A DNA stretch of 64,000 nt from Theropithecus gelada (GCF_003255815.1 NC_037674.1:18063615-18127614); one strand, 5' to 3'; positions 1 to 11,604 are shown, counted from the first letter of the stretch. The notes: generated from the sequence alone by a model not told the origin. Numbers and translations: made by a program.

Positions 1-1317
1 GTAGAAGCATTTTATAAAGACTAATCAAAATATCTTCTGCTTGTATTTATTTTTAACATTTTACAATACTTTCACATCTGTGTGATCAGTGTGGACATTT
101 AAAACAAAAGGTTGAAAAGAAAATAAGCATTAAAATGAAATATTAGAAGATTCACTTCCATTATGATGGAATGAGGAGGTCAAGTCATATCCCCAGAAAG
201 CAACTATAAAGCTGGACAAAATCCTTTCTGTGGTCTGAAAATAGATTAAAGGAATGTAACAAAGTGAGGAGCACCACACCCAAAATAAAACAATGACCAA
301 AAACTTCCTAAATTTGTGAAAATCATTTAGAGATCTAAGAAGCTCAAAGGACTCCAAGTAAAATAAACACAAAGAGATCCACACCTAGACACATCATATT
401 TAAACTGTTGAAAGACAAAGAGAAAATCTTAAAAACAGCTAGCGAAAAGTGACTCATACAGGAGAACAATTACATGATGAATGGCTGACTTCTCATCGGA
501 AGCATTGAACCCTAGAAGGCAGGGTGCTCAGAGAATGTAAAAAACTGTCAATAAGAACATTCCCAGATTAGGGGGAAAAAAAAAAGTAGAATTTATTGGC
601 AGCAGACTTACCTGACAAGAAAACTAAATGAAATCTTCTAGGCTGAAAGAAAGTGATGTTAGAAAGTATCTTAAATCTATAGGAGACAATGAAATATCTG
701 GGAATGGTAAATGTGTGAGTAAATATAAAAAAACCTACATTCTTTCTCATATCTTCTCCTAACGTCAATAAAAGAATAAGATTATGTAAAACCATAATTA
801 TAACAATGCATTTTTGTACATTGTCATATATGAAAATAACAGCACAAGGGAAGTGAAATATATATTTAAGTAGAGTTTCTATATTTTACAGGAATTAAGT
901 TAGTATTACTTTGAAGTAGATCATAAAGATATGTATTGTAATCTGGAGAGCAACTACTAAGAAAATAGCTCAAAAACATAATTTTAAAAATCAGCATTTC
1001 TTCTGCCACCTCTGAGCAAAAAAACCCAACAGAAATTAAAATGTTACATATTAATAAAAATACTTAACAGTTAAAGGCAGTGGAGGAAGAGCAGGAACAA
1101 AGGAGATATGAGACATAGAAAAAAGAAAAATCAGACAGGGATGGTTCTGAGCACATCAATAATTAAATGCATTAAGTGTGAATTGTCTAAGGTACAAATT
1201 TTCAAATTGCATAAAAGCAAGACCCAACTATATGCTGTCTATAAGAAACACACCTTAGAACCACAGACACGGGTTGAAAGTAAAAGGATGGGAAAAGATA
1301 TACCATAAAAATAGTAA
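1..1317 (+). mobile_element. Ancient LINE-1 (L1M/HAL1-like) fragment
   Basis: Diverged LINE-1-like text in plus orientation: the stretch around 410-660 (aaatcttaaaaacagc, aagaaaactaaatgaaatct, ggctgaaagaaagtgatg) and 1225-1310 (caactatatgctgtctat, gaaagtaaaaggatggg). No intact reading frame. Exact subfamily not determined. Confidence 0.65.
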
Positions 1318-1912
1318 CCATAAGTCCTAGCCAGAGTAATGAGACAAGAGAAAGAAAGAAAGGGCATCCAGATCAGTAAAGAGGAAGTCAAACTGTTGCT
1401 ATTTGCTGACAACATGATTGTTTTATCTAGAAAACTCTAAAGATTTATCCAAAGAGCTCCTGGAACTGGTAAATGAATTCAGCGAAGTTTCAAGATACAA
1501 AATTAATGCACATAAATCAGTAGTCCTGCTGTATACCAACAGCAAGCAAGCTGAGAATCAAATCAAGAACTCAACATTTTTTACAGTAGCTCCAAAAAAA
1601 AAAAAAAACCTTAGGAATATATTTAACCAAGGAGGTGACAGACCTCTACAAGGAGAACTACAAAACATTGCTGAAAGAAATCATAGATGACACAAACAAA
1701 TGGAAACATATCTATGCTCATGGATGGATAGAATCAGTATTGTGAAAATGACCATACTGCCTAAAGCAGTCTACAAATTCAATGCAATTCCCATCAAAAT
1801 ACCACCATCATTCTTCACAGAACTAGAAAAGACAGTCCTAAAATTCATATGCAACCAAAAAAGAGCCCACATAGTCATAGTCAAAGCAAGATTAAGCAAA
1901 AAGAACAAATCT

Positions 1913-2208
1913 GGACCAGGCACAGTGGCTCATGCCTGTAATCCCAGCACTTTGGGAGGCCAAGGCAGGTGGATCACTTGAGGTCAGGAGTTTGAGACCA
2001 GCCTGGCCAACATGGTGAAACCCCCCTCTACTAAAAATAGAAAAAATTAGCTGGGCGTGATGGTGGGCACCTGTAATCCCAGCTACTCGGGTGGCTGAGG
2101 CAGGAGAATCTATTGAACCTGGGAGGCAGAGGCTGCAGTGAGCCAAGATCACGCCACTGCACTCCAGCCTGGGCAACAGAATGAGATTTCATCTCAAAAA
2201 TAACAAAA
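1913..2208 (+). mobile_element. Alu (AluS-like) inside LINE-1
   Basis: Full-length dimeric Alu, plus strand, from ccaggcacagtggctcatgc to catctcaaaaataac; short target repeat of aaatctgga type on both sides. Confidence 0.9.
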
Positions 2209-2987
2209 CCAAATCTGGATGCATTACATTACCCAATTTCAAAGTATACTAGAAGGCCAATAGTTACCAAAACAGCATGGTGCTGGGACAAAAACAGACA
2301 TATAGACCAATGGAACAGAACAGAAAATGCAGAAATAAAGCCAAATACTTACAGTCAACTAATCTTCGACAAAGCAAACAAAAATGTAAAGTAGGGAAAG
2401 GACACCCTATTCAACAAATGTTGCTGGGATAATTGGCAAGCCACATGTAGGGGAATGACATTGGATCCTCATGTCTCACATTATACAAAAATCAACTCAA
2501 GATGGATCAAAGACTTAAATATAAGACCTAAAACCATAAAAATTCTAGAAGATAACATTGGAAAAATCCTTCTAGACATTGGCTTAGGCAAAGACTTCAT
2601 GAGCAAGAATCCAAAAGCAAATGCAACAAAAACAAAGATAAATAGATGGGACTTAAATAAAACAAAAATCTTCTGCACAGCAAAAGAAGTAATCAGCAGA
2701 GTAAACAGCCCACATAATGGGAGAAAATCTTTGCAATCTATGCATCCTACAAAGGACTAATATCCAGAATCTACAAGGAACTCAAACAGCAAGAAAAAAA
2801 CAGTCCCATCAAAAAGTGGGCTAAGGACATGAATAAACAGTTCTCAAAAGAAGATACACAAATGGCAACAAACATAGGGAAAAAAAATGCTCAACATCAC
2901 TGATTATCAGGGAAATGCAAATCAAAACCACAATACAATACCACCTTACTCCTGCAAGAATGGCCATGATCAAAAAATCAAAAAAGA

Positions 2988-3265
2988 GGCTGGGTCGGTG
3001 GCTCATGCCTGTAATCCCAGCACTTTGGGAGGCTGAGCCAGGTGGATCACCTGAGGTCAGGCGTTCGAGACTAGCCTGGCCAACGTGGTGAAATGCTGTA
3101 TCTACTAAAAATACAAAAATTAGCTGTGTGTGGTGTCACGCTCCTGTAGTCCCAGCTACTCATGAGGCTGAGGCCAGAGAATTGCTTGAACCTGGGAGGC
3201 AGAGGTTGCAGTGAGACAAGATCACGCCACTGCACTCCAGCCATCTTAAAAAAAAAAAAAAAAAA
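2988..3265 (+). mobile_element. Alu inside LINE-1
   Basis: Dimeric plus-strand Alu with poly(A) at 3247-3265; it splits the LINE-1 ORF2/3' region. Confidence 0.9.
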
Positions 3266-3514
3266 GTTGGCGTGGATATGGTGAAAAGGGAATGCTTTTA
3301 CACTGTTGGTGGGAATATAAACTTGTACCACCGTTATGGGCAACTGTGTGGAGATTCCTTAAAGAACTACAAGTAGATTTACCCAGAGGAAAAGAAGTCG
3401 TTATATGAAAAAGATACTTTCACATGCATGTGTTAGCAGCACAATTCACATCTGCAAAAATATAGAACCAGCCCAAATGTCCATCAGTCAATGAGTGGAT
3501 AAAGAAAATGTGGT

Positions 3515-3781
3515 GGCCAGGCGCGGTGGCTCAAGCCTGTAATCCCAGCACTTTGGGAGGCCGAGACCATCCTGGCTAACATGGTGAAACCCCGTCTCTA
3601 CTAAAAATACGAAAAACTAGCCAGGCGAGGTGGCGGGCGCCTGTAGTCCCAGCTACTCCGGAGGCTGAGGCAGGAGAATGACGTAAACCCGGGAGGCGGA
3701 GCTTGCGGTGAGCTGAGATCCGGCCACTGCACTCCAGCCCGGGCTACAGAGCAAGACTCCGTCTCAAAAAAAAAAAAAAAA
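3515..3781 (+). mobile_element. Young AluY, Old World monkey type
   Basis: Starts ggccaggcgcggtggctcaa and contains gagatccggccactgcac. It is flanked by a perfect 14 bp target duplication aaagaaaatgtggt (3501-3514 and 3782-3795). A short gap in the left monomer relative to full AluY is present. Confidence 0.93.
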
Positions 3782-4245
3782 AAAGAAAATGTGGTATATG
3801 TATACTGTGGAATACTACTCAGCCATAAGAAGGCACGAAATAATGGCATTTGCAGCAACCTGGATGGAATTGGAGACCATTATTCTAAGTTAAGTACCTC
3901 AGGAATGGAAAACCAAACATATCTTCTCACTCATAAGTGGGAGCTAAGCTATGAGGACACAAAGGCATAGAATGATACAAAAGCATAAGGACACAACGGC
4001 ATAAGAATAAGAATGGACTCTGGGGACTTGTGGGAAAGGGGGGTAAGGGATAAAAGACTACACCTTAGGTACAAGGTACGCTGCTTGAGTGATGGGTGCA
4101 CCAAAATCTCAGAAATCACCACTAAATAATTTATTCATGTAACCAGACACCATCTCTTCCTCCAAAACCTATTGAAAAATTTTAAAAAGTAAGCATAAGA
4201 GAACTGGAGTGGTATTTTAATGTCAGGCAAAAAAATAGGTTTTAA

Positions 4246-4546
4246 GGCTGGGCGTGGTGGCTCAAGCCTGTAATCCCAGCCTTTTGGGAAGCTGAGGTGG
4301 ATGGATCGCCTGAGGTCAGGAGTTTGAGACCAGCCTGGCCAACATGGTGAAACCCCGTTACTACTAAAAATACAAAAAAAAAAAAAAAAAAAATTAGCCA
4401 AGCATGTGGTCCCAGCTACTTGGAAGGCTGAGGCAGGAGAATCACTTGAATCCAGGAGGCAGAAGTTGCAGTGAGCTGAGATTGCACCATCGCACTCCAG
4501 CCTGGGCGACAAGAGCGAGATTCCGTCTTAAAAAAAAAAAAAAAAA
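4246..4546 (+). mobile_element. Alu
   Basis: Dimeric plus-strand Alu with an expanded middle A-run (about 4373-4392) and 3' poly(A). Confidence 0.9.
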
Positions 4547-4559
4547 TTGGTTTTAAGAC

Positions 4560-5308
4560 AAATACTAGAGACAGGAATATTTCATAATGACAAAGGGTCA
4601 GTCAGTACATTGAAGAAATATAACATTTATAAATGTATGCACTCTGAACAACCAAACCTCAAAATACATGAAAAAACTGATGGAATTGAAAGATTAAAAT
4701 AGACAGTTCAACAATGGTTGGATATTTTGGTACCTAATTTCCAGTAGTAGGTAGATAACCAAACAGAAATCAGTGAGGAAATAGAAGATTTGAGCAACAT
4801 TATCAAACTATGTGACCTAACTGACATTTTCAGAACACTTCATTCAACATCACAGATTACACATATTTTCAAGTGCACATGGAGCATTCTCTGAGATAAA
4901 CCCTATGCTTCCTAAAGCTAAAGTAACCAAGATAGTGTGGTGGTAGAGTTAAGATAAATAGATTACGGGAACAGAATAGAGTCCAAAATAGACTCATACA
5001 TATATAGGCAACTGATTTTTAATAAAGTTGCAAAGGCGATTCAGTGGAGAAAATATCTTTTCAGCAAGTGATGGGAGACCAATTGGATGTCTACATGAAA
5101 AAAAACTTTGATCTATATTTTGCACTTTATCGAAAAGTTAATTGAATCATAGATCTAAGTGGGAAACCTGAAACTATTAAACTTTAGAAGATAACTTAAA
5201 CCAAACGTTTGTGATTTTTGATTAGGCAAAGGTTTTATAGATATGGCACTGAAAACACAAATTGAACAAAAGTACAAATTGAAATTTGGAGTTAATAAAA
5301 ATTTCAAA
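4560..5308 (+). mobile_element. Old LINE-1 ORF2 fragment
   Basis: Diverged plus-strand L1 text (accaaacctcaaaatacatg, atagacagttcaacaatgg, gacctaactgacattttc). No intact frame. Confidence 0.7.
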
Positions 5309-5321
5309 CTTTTGCACTTTT

Positions 5322-5634
5322 ATAATTTTTTTTTGAGACAGGGTCACACTCTGTCACCCAGGCTAGGGTGCAGTGGCACAATCATGGCTCACTGCAGCCT
5401 CAACCTCCCGGGCTCAAGCGATCCTCCCACCTCAGCCTCCGAAGTAGCTGGGACTTACACGTGTGTGTGTGTGTGTACACTTACAGTGTACAAAATCACT
5501 TTTTAATTTTTTTTTTGTAGAGACAAGATCTTGTTATATTGCCCAGGCTGGTCTTAAATCCCTAGGCTCAAGTGATCCTCCTGCCTCAGCCTCCCAGAAT
5601 GCTGGGATTACAGGCATGACCCACCATGCCTGGC
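5322..5634 (-). mobile_element. AluJ with internal GT microsatellite
   Basis: Minus-strand old Alu. A (GT)n run at about 5460-5476 lies between the monomers. Target duplication cttttgcactttt is seen at about 5309-5321 and 5635-5647. Confidence 0.85.
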
Positions 5635-5647
5635 CTTTTGCACTTTT

Positions 5648-5945
5648 TTTTTTTTTAATAATGATACTGAGTCTTGCTCTGTCTCCCAGGTTGGAGCACA
5701 GTGGCATGATCTTGACTTATTGCAACCTCCACCTCCCGGATTCAAGTAATTCTCCTGCCTCAGCCACCTAAGTAGCTGGGATTACAGGCACGCATTACCA
5801 TGCCTGGCTAATTTTTGTATTTTTAGTAGAGACGGGCTTTCACCATGTTGGCCAGGCTGGTCTCGAACTCCTGACCTCAAGCAATCCAGCTTGCCTCTGC
5901 CTCCCAAAGTCCTGGGATTACAGGCATAAACCACCGTGCCTGGCC
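5648..5945 (-). mobile_element. Alu
   Basis: Minus-strand dimeric Alu directly following the AluJ copy; ends ccgtgcctggcc. Confidence 0.88.
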
Positions 5946-5993
5946 CCTTTTTTCTCTCTTAAAAACACTGTTAGGAGAATAAAAAGAAATGCA

Positions 5994-6298
5994 GGCCAGG
6001 TACAGTAGTTCATGCCTGTAATCCCACAACTTTGCGAGGCCGAGGCGGGTGGATCACTTGAGGTCAGGAGTTTGAGACCAGCCTGGCTAAGATGGTGAAA
6101 ACCGTGTCTCTACTAAAAATACAAAAATTAGCCAGGCTTGGTGGCATGCACCTGTAATCCCAGCTACTTGGGAGGCTGAGGAGGAGAATTGCTTGAACCT
6201 AGCAGGTGGAGGTTGCAGTGAGCCGAGATCGTGCCATTGCACCCCAGCTGGTTGAAAGAACAAGTCTCCCTCTCAAAAAAAAAAAAAAAAAAAAAAAA
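5994..6298 (+). mobile_element. Alu
   Basis: Plus-strand dimeric Alu beginning ggccaggtacagtagttcat, with a 20-plus base poly(A) tail. Confidence 0.9.
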
Positions 6299-6670
6299 CA
6301 ACAGATAGGTAGAACTTTGCTAAACATACATCCGATGAAAGAATTATATCCAGAATATATGAAGAACTCTAAACACCATAAGAAAACAACTCAAAACAAT
6401 GACAAAAATTTTGAACTGACATTTCACTAAACAAAATATGCTAGTGACAATTAAGTACTTGCAAATATTCTCAACATCCTTATTCATTAGGGAAACACAA
6501 ATTAGAACCAAACGAGATACCACTACCCACCTTTTAACATGGCTAAAATGCTAAGTATCAGCAAGTTGCGTAGGAGCAGGAGTTTTCATACACTGCTCTA
6601 CTGGTGGGAATGTAAATGGTGTAACAACTTTGGAAAAGAGTTTAGCAGGTTTTTTTTTGTTTGTTTGTTT

Positions 6671-7279
6671 TGTTTTTTTTTTGAGATGGAGTCTCGCTGT
6701 ATCACCCAGGCTGGAGTTCAGTGGCACGATCTTGGCTCACTGCAACCTCCGCCTCCCGGGTTCAAGCGATTCTCCTGCCTCAGCCTCCTGAGTAGCTGGG
6801 ACTACAGGCGCCCGCCACCATGCTGGGCTAATTTTTGTATTTGTAGTAGAGACGGGGTTTCACCATGTTTGCCAGGATGGTCTCTTTTTTTTTTTTTTTT
6901 TTTTGAGACGGAGTCTCGCTCTGTCACCCAGGCTGGAGTGCAGTGGCGGGATCTCAGCTCACTGCAAGCTCCGCCTCCCGGGTTCACGCCATTCTCCTGC
7001 CTCAGCCTCCCGAGTAGCTGGGACTACAGGCGCCCGCCGCCACGCCCGGCTAAGTTTTTGTATTTTTAGTAGAGACGGGGTTTCACCGTGTTAGCCAGGA
7101 TGGTCTCGATCTCCTGACCTCGTGATCCGCCCGTCTCGGCCTCCCAAAGTGCTGGGATTACAGGCTTGAGCCACCGCGCCCGGCCAACCAGGATGGTCTC
7201 AATCTCCTGACCTCGTGATCCACCCACCTCCGCCTCCCAAAGTGCTGGAATTACAGGCGTGAGTCATCGTGCCCAGCCT
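6671..7279 (-). mobile_element. Older Alu interrupted by younger AluY
   Basis: Minus-strand Alu in two parts, 6671-6884 and about 7186-7279. The break lies in the right-hand text at ccaggatggtctc, which is duplicated on both sides of the inner AluY. Confidence 0.9.
6885..7187 (-). mobile_element. Inner AluY (nested)
   Basis: Minus-strand AluY beginning with a poly(T) run and ending caggcttgagccaccgcgcc cggcc. The caggcttgag variant is the complement of ctcaagcctg seen in other monkey-type AluY copies here. Target duplication ccaggatggtctc at 6872-6884 and 7188-7200. Confidence 0.92.
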
Positions 7280-7743
7280 AGCAGTTTCTTAAAAAGTTAA
7301 ATATATAACTACCATATGACCCAGCAATTCTACTCCTAGGTGTTTATCCAAGAGAAATGTCCACAAAAAGATGTACACAAATATCCACAACTGTTATTTG
7401 TAATTACCCCCAAATGGAAACAACCCACACATCTATCAAAAGGCAAATGGATAACTATGGTAATCCACACAGTGGAATAATAGCAGTAAAAATGAATAAA
7501 CTATTGATGCATGCCTTAACATGGATGAATCTCAATTATGTACAGTGAAAAGAGCCAGACATTGTATGATTCTATTTATATGAAACACTCTGAAAAGGCA
7601 GACTTTCAGACATAGAAAGTTAAGTGATTGCTTCAAGCTGGGGATGGGAACAGAGACTGATTGCAAAGACTTGAGGGATTTGGGGATTATTTGAAATGTT
7701 CTAAAACTACATTCGGTTGATGATGTATAACATTAACAATTTC

Positions 7744-8041
7744 TGATCGGTGCAGTGGCTCATGCCTGTAATCTCAACACTTTGGGAGGCCGAGGCAGGC
7801 AGATCACCTGAGGTCAGGAGTTTGAGACCAGCCTGGCTAACATGGTGAACCCGTGTCTCTGCTAAAAATACAAAATTAGCCGGGCCTGGTGGTGCATGCC
7901 TATAATCTCAGCTACTTGGGAGGCTGAGGCAGGAGAATCAATTAAACCTGAGAGGCAGAGGTTGCAGTGAGCTGAGATCGCGCCATTGCACTCCAGCCTG
8001 GGTAACAAGAGCAAAACTCTCAAAAAAAAAAAAAAAAAAAA
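7744..8041 (+). mobile_element. Alu
   Basis: Plus-strand dimeric Alu (tgcagtggctcatgcctgta ...) with poly(A) near 8022-8041. Confidence 0.88.
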
Positions 8042-8579
8042 ATTAATTTCTAAAACAAAGTAACAAAATCCACATTGAATCAGGGTGGGGGTCAGAGTAG
8101 TTTCTTCTTGGGGGCTGGATGCCACTGAATAGAACTTATAGGGCAGTTTCTGCCCTGGCCAGGTGCTATGACTGAGGTTAGCAAGAGGCCATCAGAGGCC
8201 ACCCACATGCTGTGGCTCTCTGCTAGTAAGAGTCAGAGCCCCCTGGGAGGGAGTTGAGCATTTGCGTGGTAAATTGTACTGAAATTCCTGATGCCCCTGA
8301 AAGTTATGCTCAGTGAGCTTCATGGAGGTTTGCTTAGTCTGTAAGTTCTGCTGGTGTTTTTGTTTTGTTTTGTTTTGTTTTTAAAGTGATGATCCAGGGC
8401 CCTATTGATTTTATCTGTCAGATATTGAGAGCTCATCTGGTTTGCATCATATTAGAATACAGATTTGTTGAGTGAATTGGATAAAAATCCAAAATATCAC
8501 CTTGGTTAGAAGAACGTCTAAGGGGAAAACAATACAAATCGTTCCAAATGACAGGCTTTAAATGTGCTTTCTCCTCTAG
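8042..8579. other. Unique intron sequence before first visible STARD9 exon
   Basis: No repeat that I recognise apart from a (TTTTG)n run at 8357-8380. It ends in the acceptor of the exon at 8580. Confidence 0.6.
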
Positions 8580-8647
8580 GCAATCCTGGAGAACAACCTC
8601 CCTTCTGAAATGGCTAGCAAGATCAACCTTGTGGACCTAGCAGGCAG
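8580..8647 (+). CDS. STARD9: STARD9 exon: kinesin motor, switch II start
   Basis: 68 bp, phase 0 in, phase 2 out. Acceptor ttctcctctag, donor gtaatt. It encodes ...SKINLVDLAG and the first two bases of the Ser codon of the conserved kinesin LVDLAGSE motif (switch II, nucleotide-sensing loop of the motor ATPase). It is the first STARD9 exon I can identify; the earlier motor exons (P-loop, switch I) are not in this window. Confidence 0.93.
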
Positions 8648-8894
8648 GTAATTAGGATTTCAAAGCTAAGGGGAATTACTCTAGTTCTTGCCTGTTTTAC
8701 AGGGAATAAGCTCTTTCTTAAAAAGTTAAATATATAACTACTTTTATACATATAAAAATATATAACTACTTTTATATTTTATAAAAATATATAAAACTCC
8801 AATCTTTTTCACATTTCAGTCATCCTGAGAATATTACAAAAGAAGCTCTTCGAATGCTAGGTCAAGAAGTTATTTTCTGGGGGCTGAAAAGTTC

Positions 8895-9400
8895 CTGTAC
8901 ATCAGGGATTCTCAATCTTGGTTGCACGTTAAATCAATCACCTGAGAACCTTTTCTTTTTTGAGACAGTCTTACTCTGTTGCCCAGGCTCCAGGCCGGAG
9001 TGCAGTGGTATGATCATGGCTCATTGTAACCCTGAACTACTGGGCTCAAGTGACCCTCCTGCCTCAGCCTCTGGAGTAGCTGGGACTACAGGCACGTGAC
9101 ACCACATCTGGCTTTTCTTTTTTTTTTTTTTTTGTAGAGACAACATCTCATTATGTTGCCCAGACTGGCCTTGTACTCCTGGCCTTGGGTGATTTATCTG
9201 CCTCAGTCTCCAAAAGTGCTGGGATTACAAGTGTGAACCACTGCACCTGGCCACCTGAGGACCTTTTAAAACTCCCCATATCTATACCTCAGATCAGATG
9301 CCTCAGATTATTAGTGAGATTAGTGGGAGTGCAAGCATCAGGAGATTGTTAAAGCTGCCCAGGTGATTCTAACGTATAGGAAAGATTAAAAAACCGCTGC
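8895..9400 (+). mobile_element. MER5-like hAT MITE split by AluJ
   Basis: Left part at 8905-8955 (gggattctcaatcttggttg) and right part at 9253-9400 (gctgcccaggtgattctaac) resemble MER5 consensus. The AluJ between them is flanked by cacctgagaacctttt and cacctgaggacctttt. Confidence 0.7.
8957..9252 (-). mobile_element. AluJ
   Basis: Diverged minus-strand dimeric Alu inserted into the MER5-like element. Confidence 0.85.
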
Positions 9401-9510
9401 TTTCGGTGAGGGTAACTGAATTAATACACCTTTTCTCTTTGATTTACTATTGATTTTATTTTCTCTTTAATATTGATTTCTATGCAGTTTTTTTTTAAAT
9501 AAAAGTTTTA

Positions 9511-9809
9511 GGCTGGGCGCCGTGGCTCACGCCTGTAATCCCAGCACTTTGGGAGGCCGAGGCAGGTGGATCATGAGGTCAGGAGATCGAGACCATCCTG
9601 GCTAACACGGTGAAACCCCAGCTCTACTAAAAATACAAAAAAAAATTAGCCAGGCGAGGTGGTGGGCGCCTGTAGTCCCAGGTACTCGGAAGGCTGAGGC
9701 GGGAGAATGGCGTGAACCCGGGAGGCGGAGCTTGCAGGGAGCCGAGATCGCACCACTGCACTCCAGCCTGAGCACAGAGTGAGACTCCGTCTCAAAAAAA
9801 AAAAAAAAA
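9511..9809 (+). mobile_element. AluY
   Basis: Little-diverged plus-strand AluY (ggctgggcgccgtggctcac), flanked by aaaagtttta / aaagtttta direct repeats. Confidence 0.92.
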
Positions 9810-9814
9810 GTTTT

Positions 9815-9945
9815 ACTTGGTGGTGCACATCTATAGTCCCAGCTATTCAGGAAGCTGAGGTGGGAGGTTCACTTGAGCCCAGGAGTTTGAGGCCAGCCTG
9901 GGCAACATAACAACATAGCTCAACCCCATCTCTAAAGAAAAGAAG
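9815..9945 (+). mobile_element. Truncated Alu fragment
   Basis: Plus-strand Alu text from ttggtggtgcacatctatag to caaccccatctctaaagaaa; the start is missing. Confidence 0.75.
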
Positions 9946-10619
9946 TTTTAAAAATCTTGAAAGGTTGAGACGATACTGCCTTGTAGGTATTAGAAGGGAG
10001 CATTAATTATAATTACATATGTATTTAGAAAGAGTTAGTCTTGAGGGGGATAATGTGATCACAAGAAAGTGTAAGGTGAAATAAGGCAAATTTTCGTATT
10101 TTAAAACATAATTAATATGGTACAGTATTCCTTTAAGAGCTGAGTGCTGTTTGAAAGAAACTTAGCCAATTGGAAGTGTGAATTTAGTATTTCCTTAATA
10201 TTAATATTTCCTTTAATATTAACTTAAAAAAGAAATTCAAAACTGTTGTCAGCTAATGACACAAATCCCATAAAGCTATAAATACATGAATTTAAAACAA
10301 TAAAGATAGAGAAGTGAATATACCAAAAAGTCATGCTAATATCATAATTGTAAATGAGCATTACATTTAGCATAAAGTGTTCTGACAGTCAAAAACAGAA
10401 ACCTAAAGAGTTACTCAATTTTTATTGCCTGAGAAGCAGAAAAAGTCCCGTTCATTACAAGATGGTAACATTTTTTCCTGGAACTGAATTCTGAAAGGAA
10501 TTTATTATGTGAGTCTTTTGCAGCATGATATACAGAATAATGGATAGTATTTTTCAACAATATTATAAAGATAATGTCTTTTTTGCTTTTGTTTTTGTTT
10601 CTCATTGACTGTGTTTTAG
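9946..10619. other. AT-rich intron, no gene seen
   Basis: AT-rich sequence between STARD9 exons. I see no repeat of known family or coding signal. Confidence 0.5.
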
Positions 10620-10717
10620 TGAAAGAGCAGACCCCAGTTACTGTAAGGATCGCATTACTGAAGGAGCCAATATCAACAAGTCCCTTGTGACTCTGGGAAT
10701 TGTCATCTCCACCTTAG
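10620..10717 (+). CDS. STARD9: STARD9 exon: kinesin motor, GANINKSL block
   Basis: 98 bp, phase 2 in, phase 1 out. Acceptor tgttttag, donor gtattt. It completes LVDLAGSERA and carries GANINKSLVTLGIVISTL, the highly conserved relay helix segment of kinesin motors. The intron falls inside the switch II motif between AG and T of the Ser codon. Confidence 0.94.
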
Positions 10718-11109
10718 GTATTTTGCTGATAGATACTGGGACTGGGAGGGAGACTTTGGAAAGTAACTCATGTTTTCATGTTGTCACAATAGGGTAGACA
10801 CAGGGTTCCTTTTGGCAAGGTCACCTTCTGGTTTGGGGCAATAAAAATTGATATTTGTCCTTGGTTTTAGAGTAGAATGCTATCTTACTACCATCAGTTC
10901 TAAAAGAGGGGAGTCTAAAAAAATTATGTGGCTCAAACATTTCGTATCCTAAGTCTGAAGTCTTTAGGAATCCCTAAAATACCCTATTGTATGCAGAAAG
11001 GGATTAGGAAATATGATGGTTAACTCTGTGTTCTCCAACCATTGTTTTGTTTTAATATATTTGCTTCATAATTCCTTCTTTCTTCCATTTTCTTTTTTCG
11101 TCTTTTAAG

Positions 11110-11319
11110 CCCAGAACTCCCAAGTTTTCAGCAGCTGCCAGAGCCTCAACAGCTCAGTCAGCAATGGTGGTGACAGTGGAATCCTTAGCTCTCCTTCTGG
11201 GACCAGCAGTGGAGGGGCACCCTCCCGAAGGCAGTCTTATATCCCATACCGAGACTCTGTGTTGACCTGGCTGCTGAAGGACAGCCTTGGAGGCAACTCT
11301 AAAACCATCATGGTTGCCA
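11110..11319 (+). CDS. STARD9: STARD9 exon: motor with Ser/Gly-rich insertion
   Basis: 210 bp, phase 1 in and out. Acceptor tcttttaag, donor gtgagt. After A-QNSQVFSS the exon codes for about 40 residues rich in Ser, Gly and Asn that ordinary kinesins lack, then returns to the conserved motor block IPYRDSVLTWLLKDSLGG followed by NSKTIMVA. A STARD9-specific motor insertion controlling protein stability has been described; this exon fits it. Visible motifs in it are DSGILS (beta-TrCP degron consensus DSGxxS) and RRQS (basophilic kinase consensus). The motor core keeps YRDS.LT.LL.DSLGGN.KT, the microtubule-binding loop 12/alpha-5 area. Confidence 0.95.
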
Positions 11320-11506
11320 GTGAGTGGGATGCCAGAGCTGGATCTGTGTTGGGACTGGTACTGTATCTCAGAGAAAGGGCCTTGGCCACCCAGGTTTCTC
11401 ATTTTATCAGGGGTCTTATACAGCATGGGCAGTAGTATCGAGGCAAGTGAATAAGGGCTGGGATGGATGGGCTGGCATGTTTTTAAACTTTCTCCTTCTA
11501 CCTCAG

Positions 11507-11604
11507 CGGTGTCTCCTGCACACACTAGCTACAGTGAGACCATGAGCACACTGAGATATGCATCCAGTGCCAAAAACATTATCAACAAGCCACGAGTAAA
11601 TGAG
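11507..11604 (+). CDS. STARD9: STARD9 exon: end of kinesin motor and neck linker
   Basis: 98 bp, phase 1 in, phase 0 out. Acceptor cctcag, donor gtgaga; the preceding intron is only 187 bp. It encodes TVSPAHTSYSETMSTLRYA followed by SSAKNIINKPRVNE, the classic C-terminal motor signature (Y.ET.STLRYA..AK.I.N.P.VNE) and neck linker. Confidence 0.95.

Larger units (their letters stand above)
1318..4190 (+). mobile_element. LINE-1 ORF2/3' end, broken, with three Alu inserts
   Basis: Plus-strand LINE-1 from mid ORF2: FADNMIVLSRKL-like reverse transcriptase text at 1400-1435, then SWMDRISIVKMTILPKAVYK (about 1721-1780), and the C-terminal ORF2 segment around 2455-2760. It continues to a 3' end near 4190. 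It is interrupted by Alus at 1913-2208, 2988-3265 and 3515-3781 and has several stops and frameshifts, so it is dead. Confidence 0.85.
6300..7743 (+). mobile_element. Old LINE-1 3' part split by nested Alus
   Basis: LINE-1-like text at 6300-6660 (gaattatatccagaatatat) and 7285-7740 (ctaccatatgacccagcaat, tggaaacaacccacacatct), plus strand, interrupted by the nested Alu pair at 6671-7279. Confidence 0.75.

Noticed and set aside
2455..2760. 101-residue open frame as a gene
   Set aside because: It is the C-terminal part of a broken LINE-1 ORF2.
6539..7069. 176-residue open frame
   Set aside because: It runs through two nested Alu copies; the residues are Alu translation (e.g. SLSSWDYRRPPP type).
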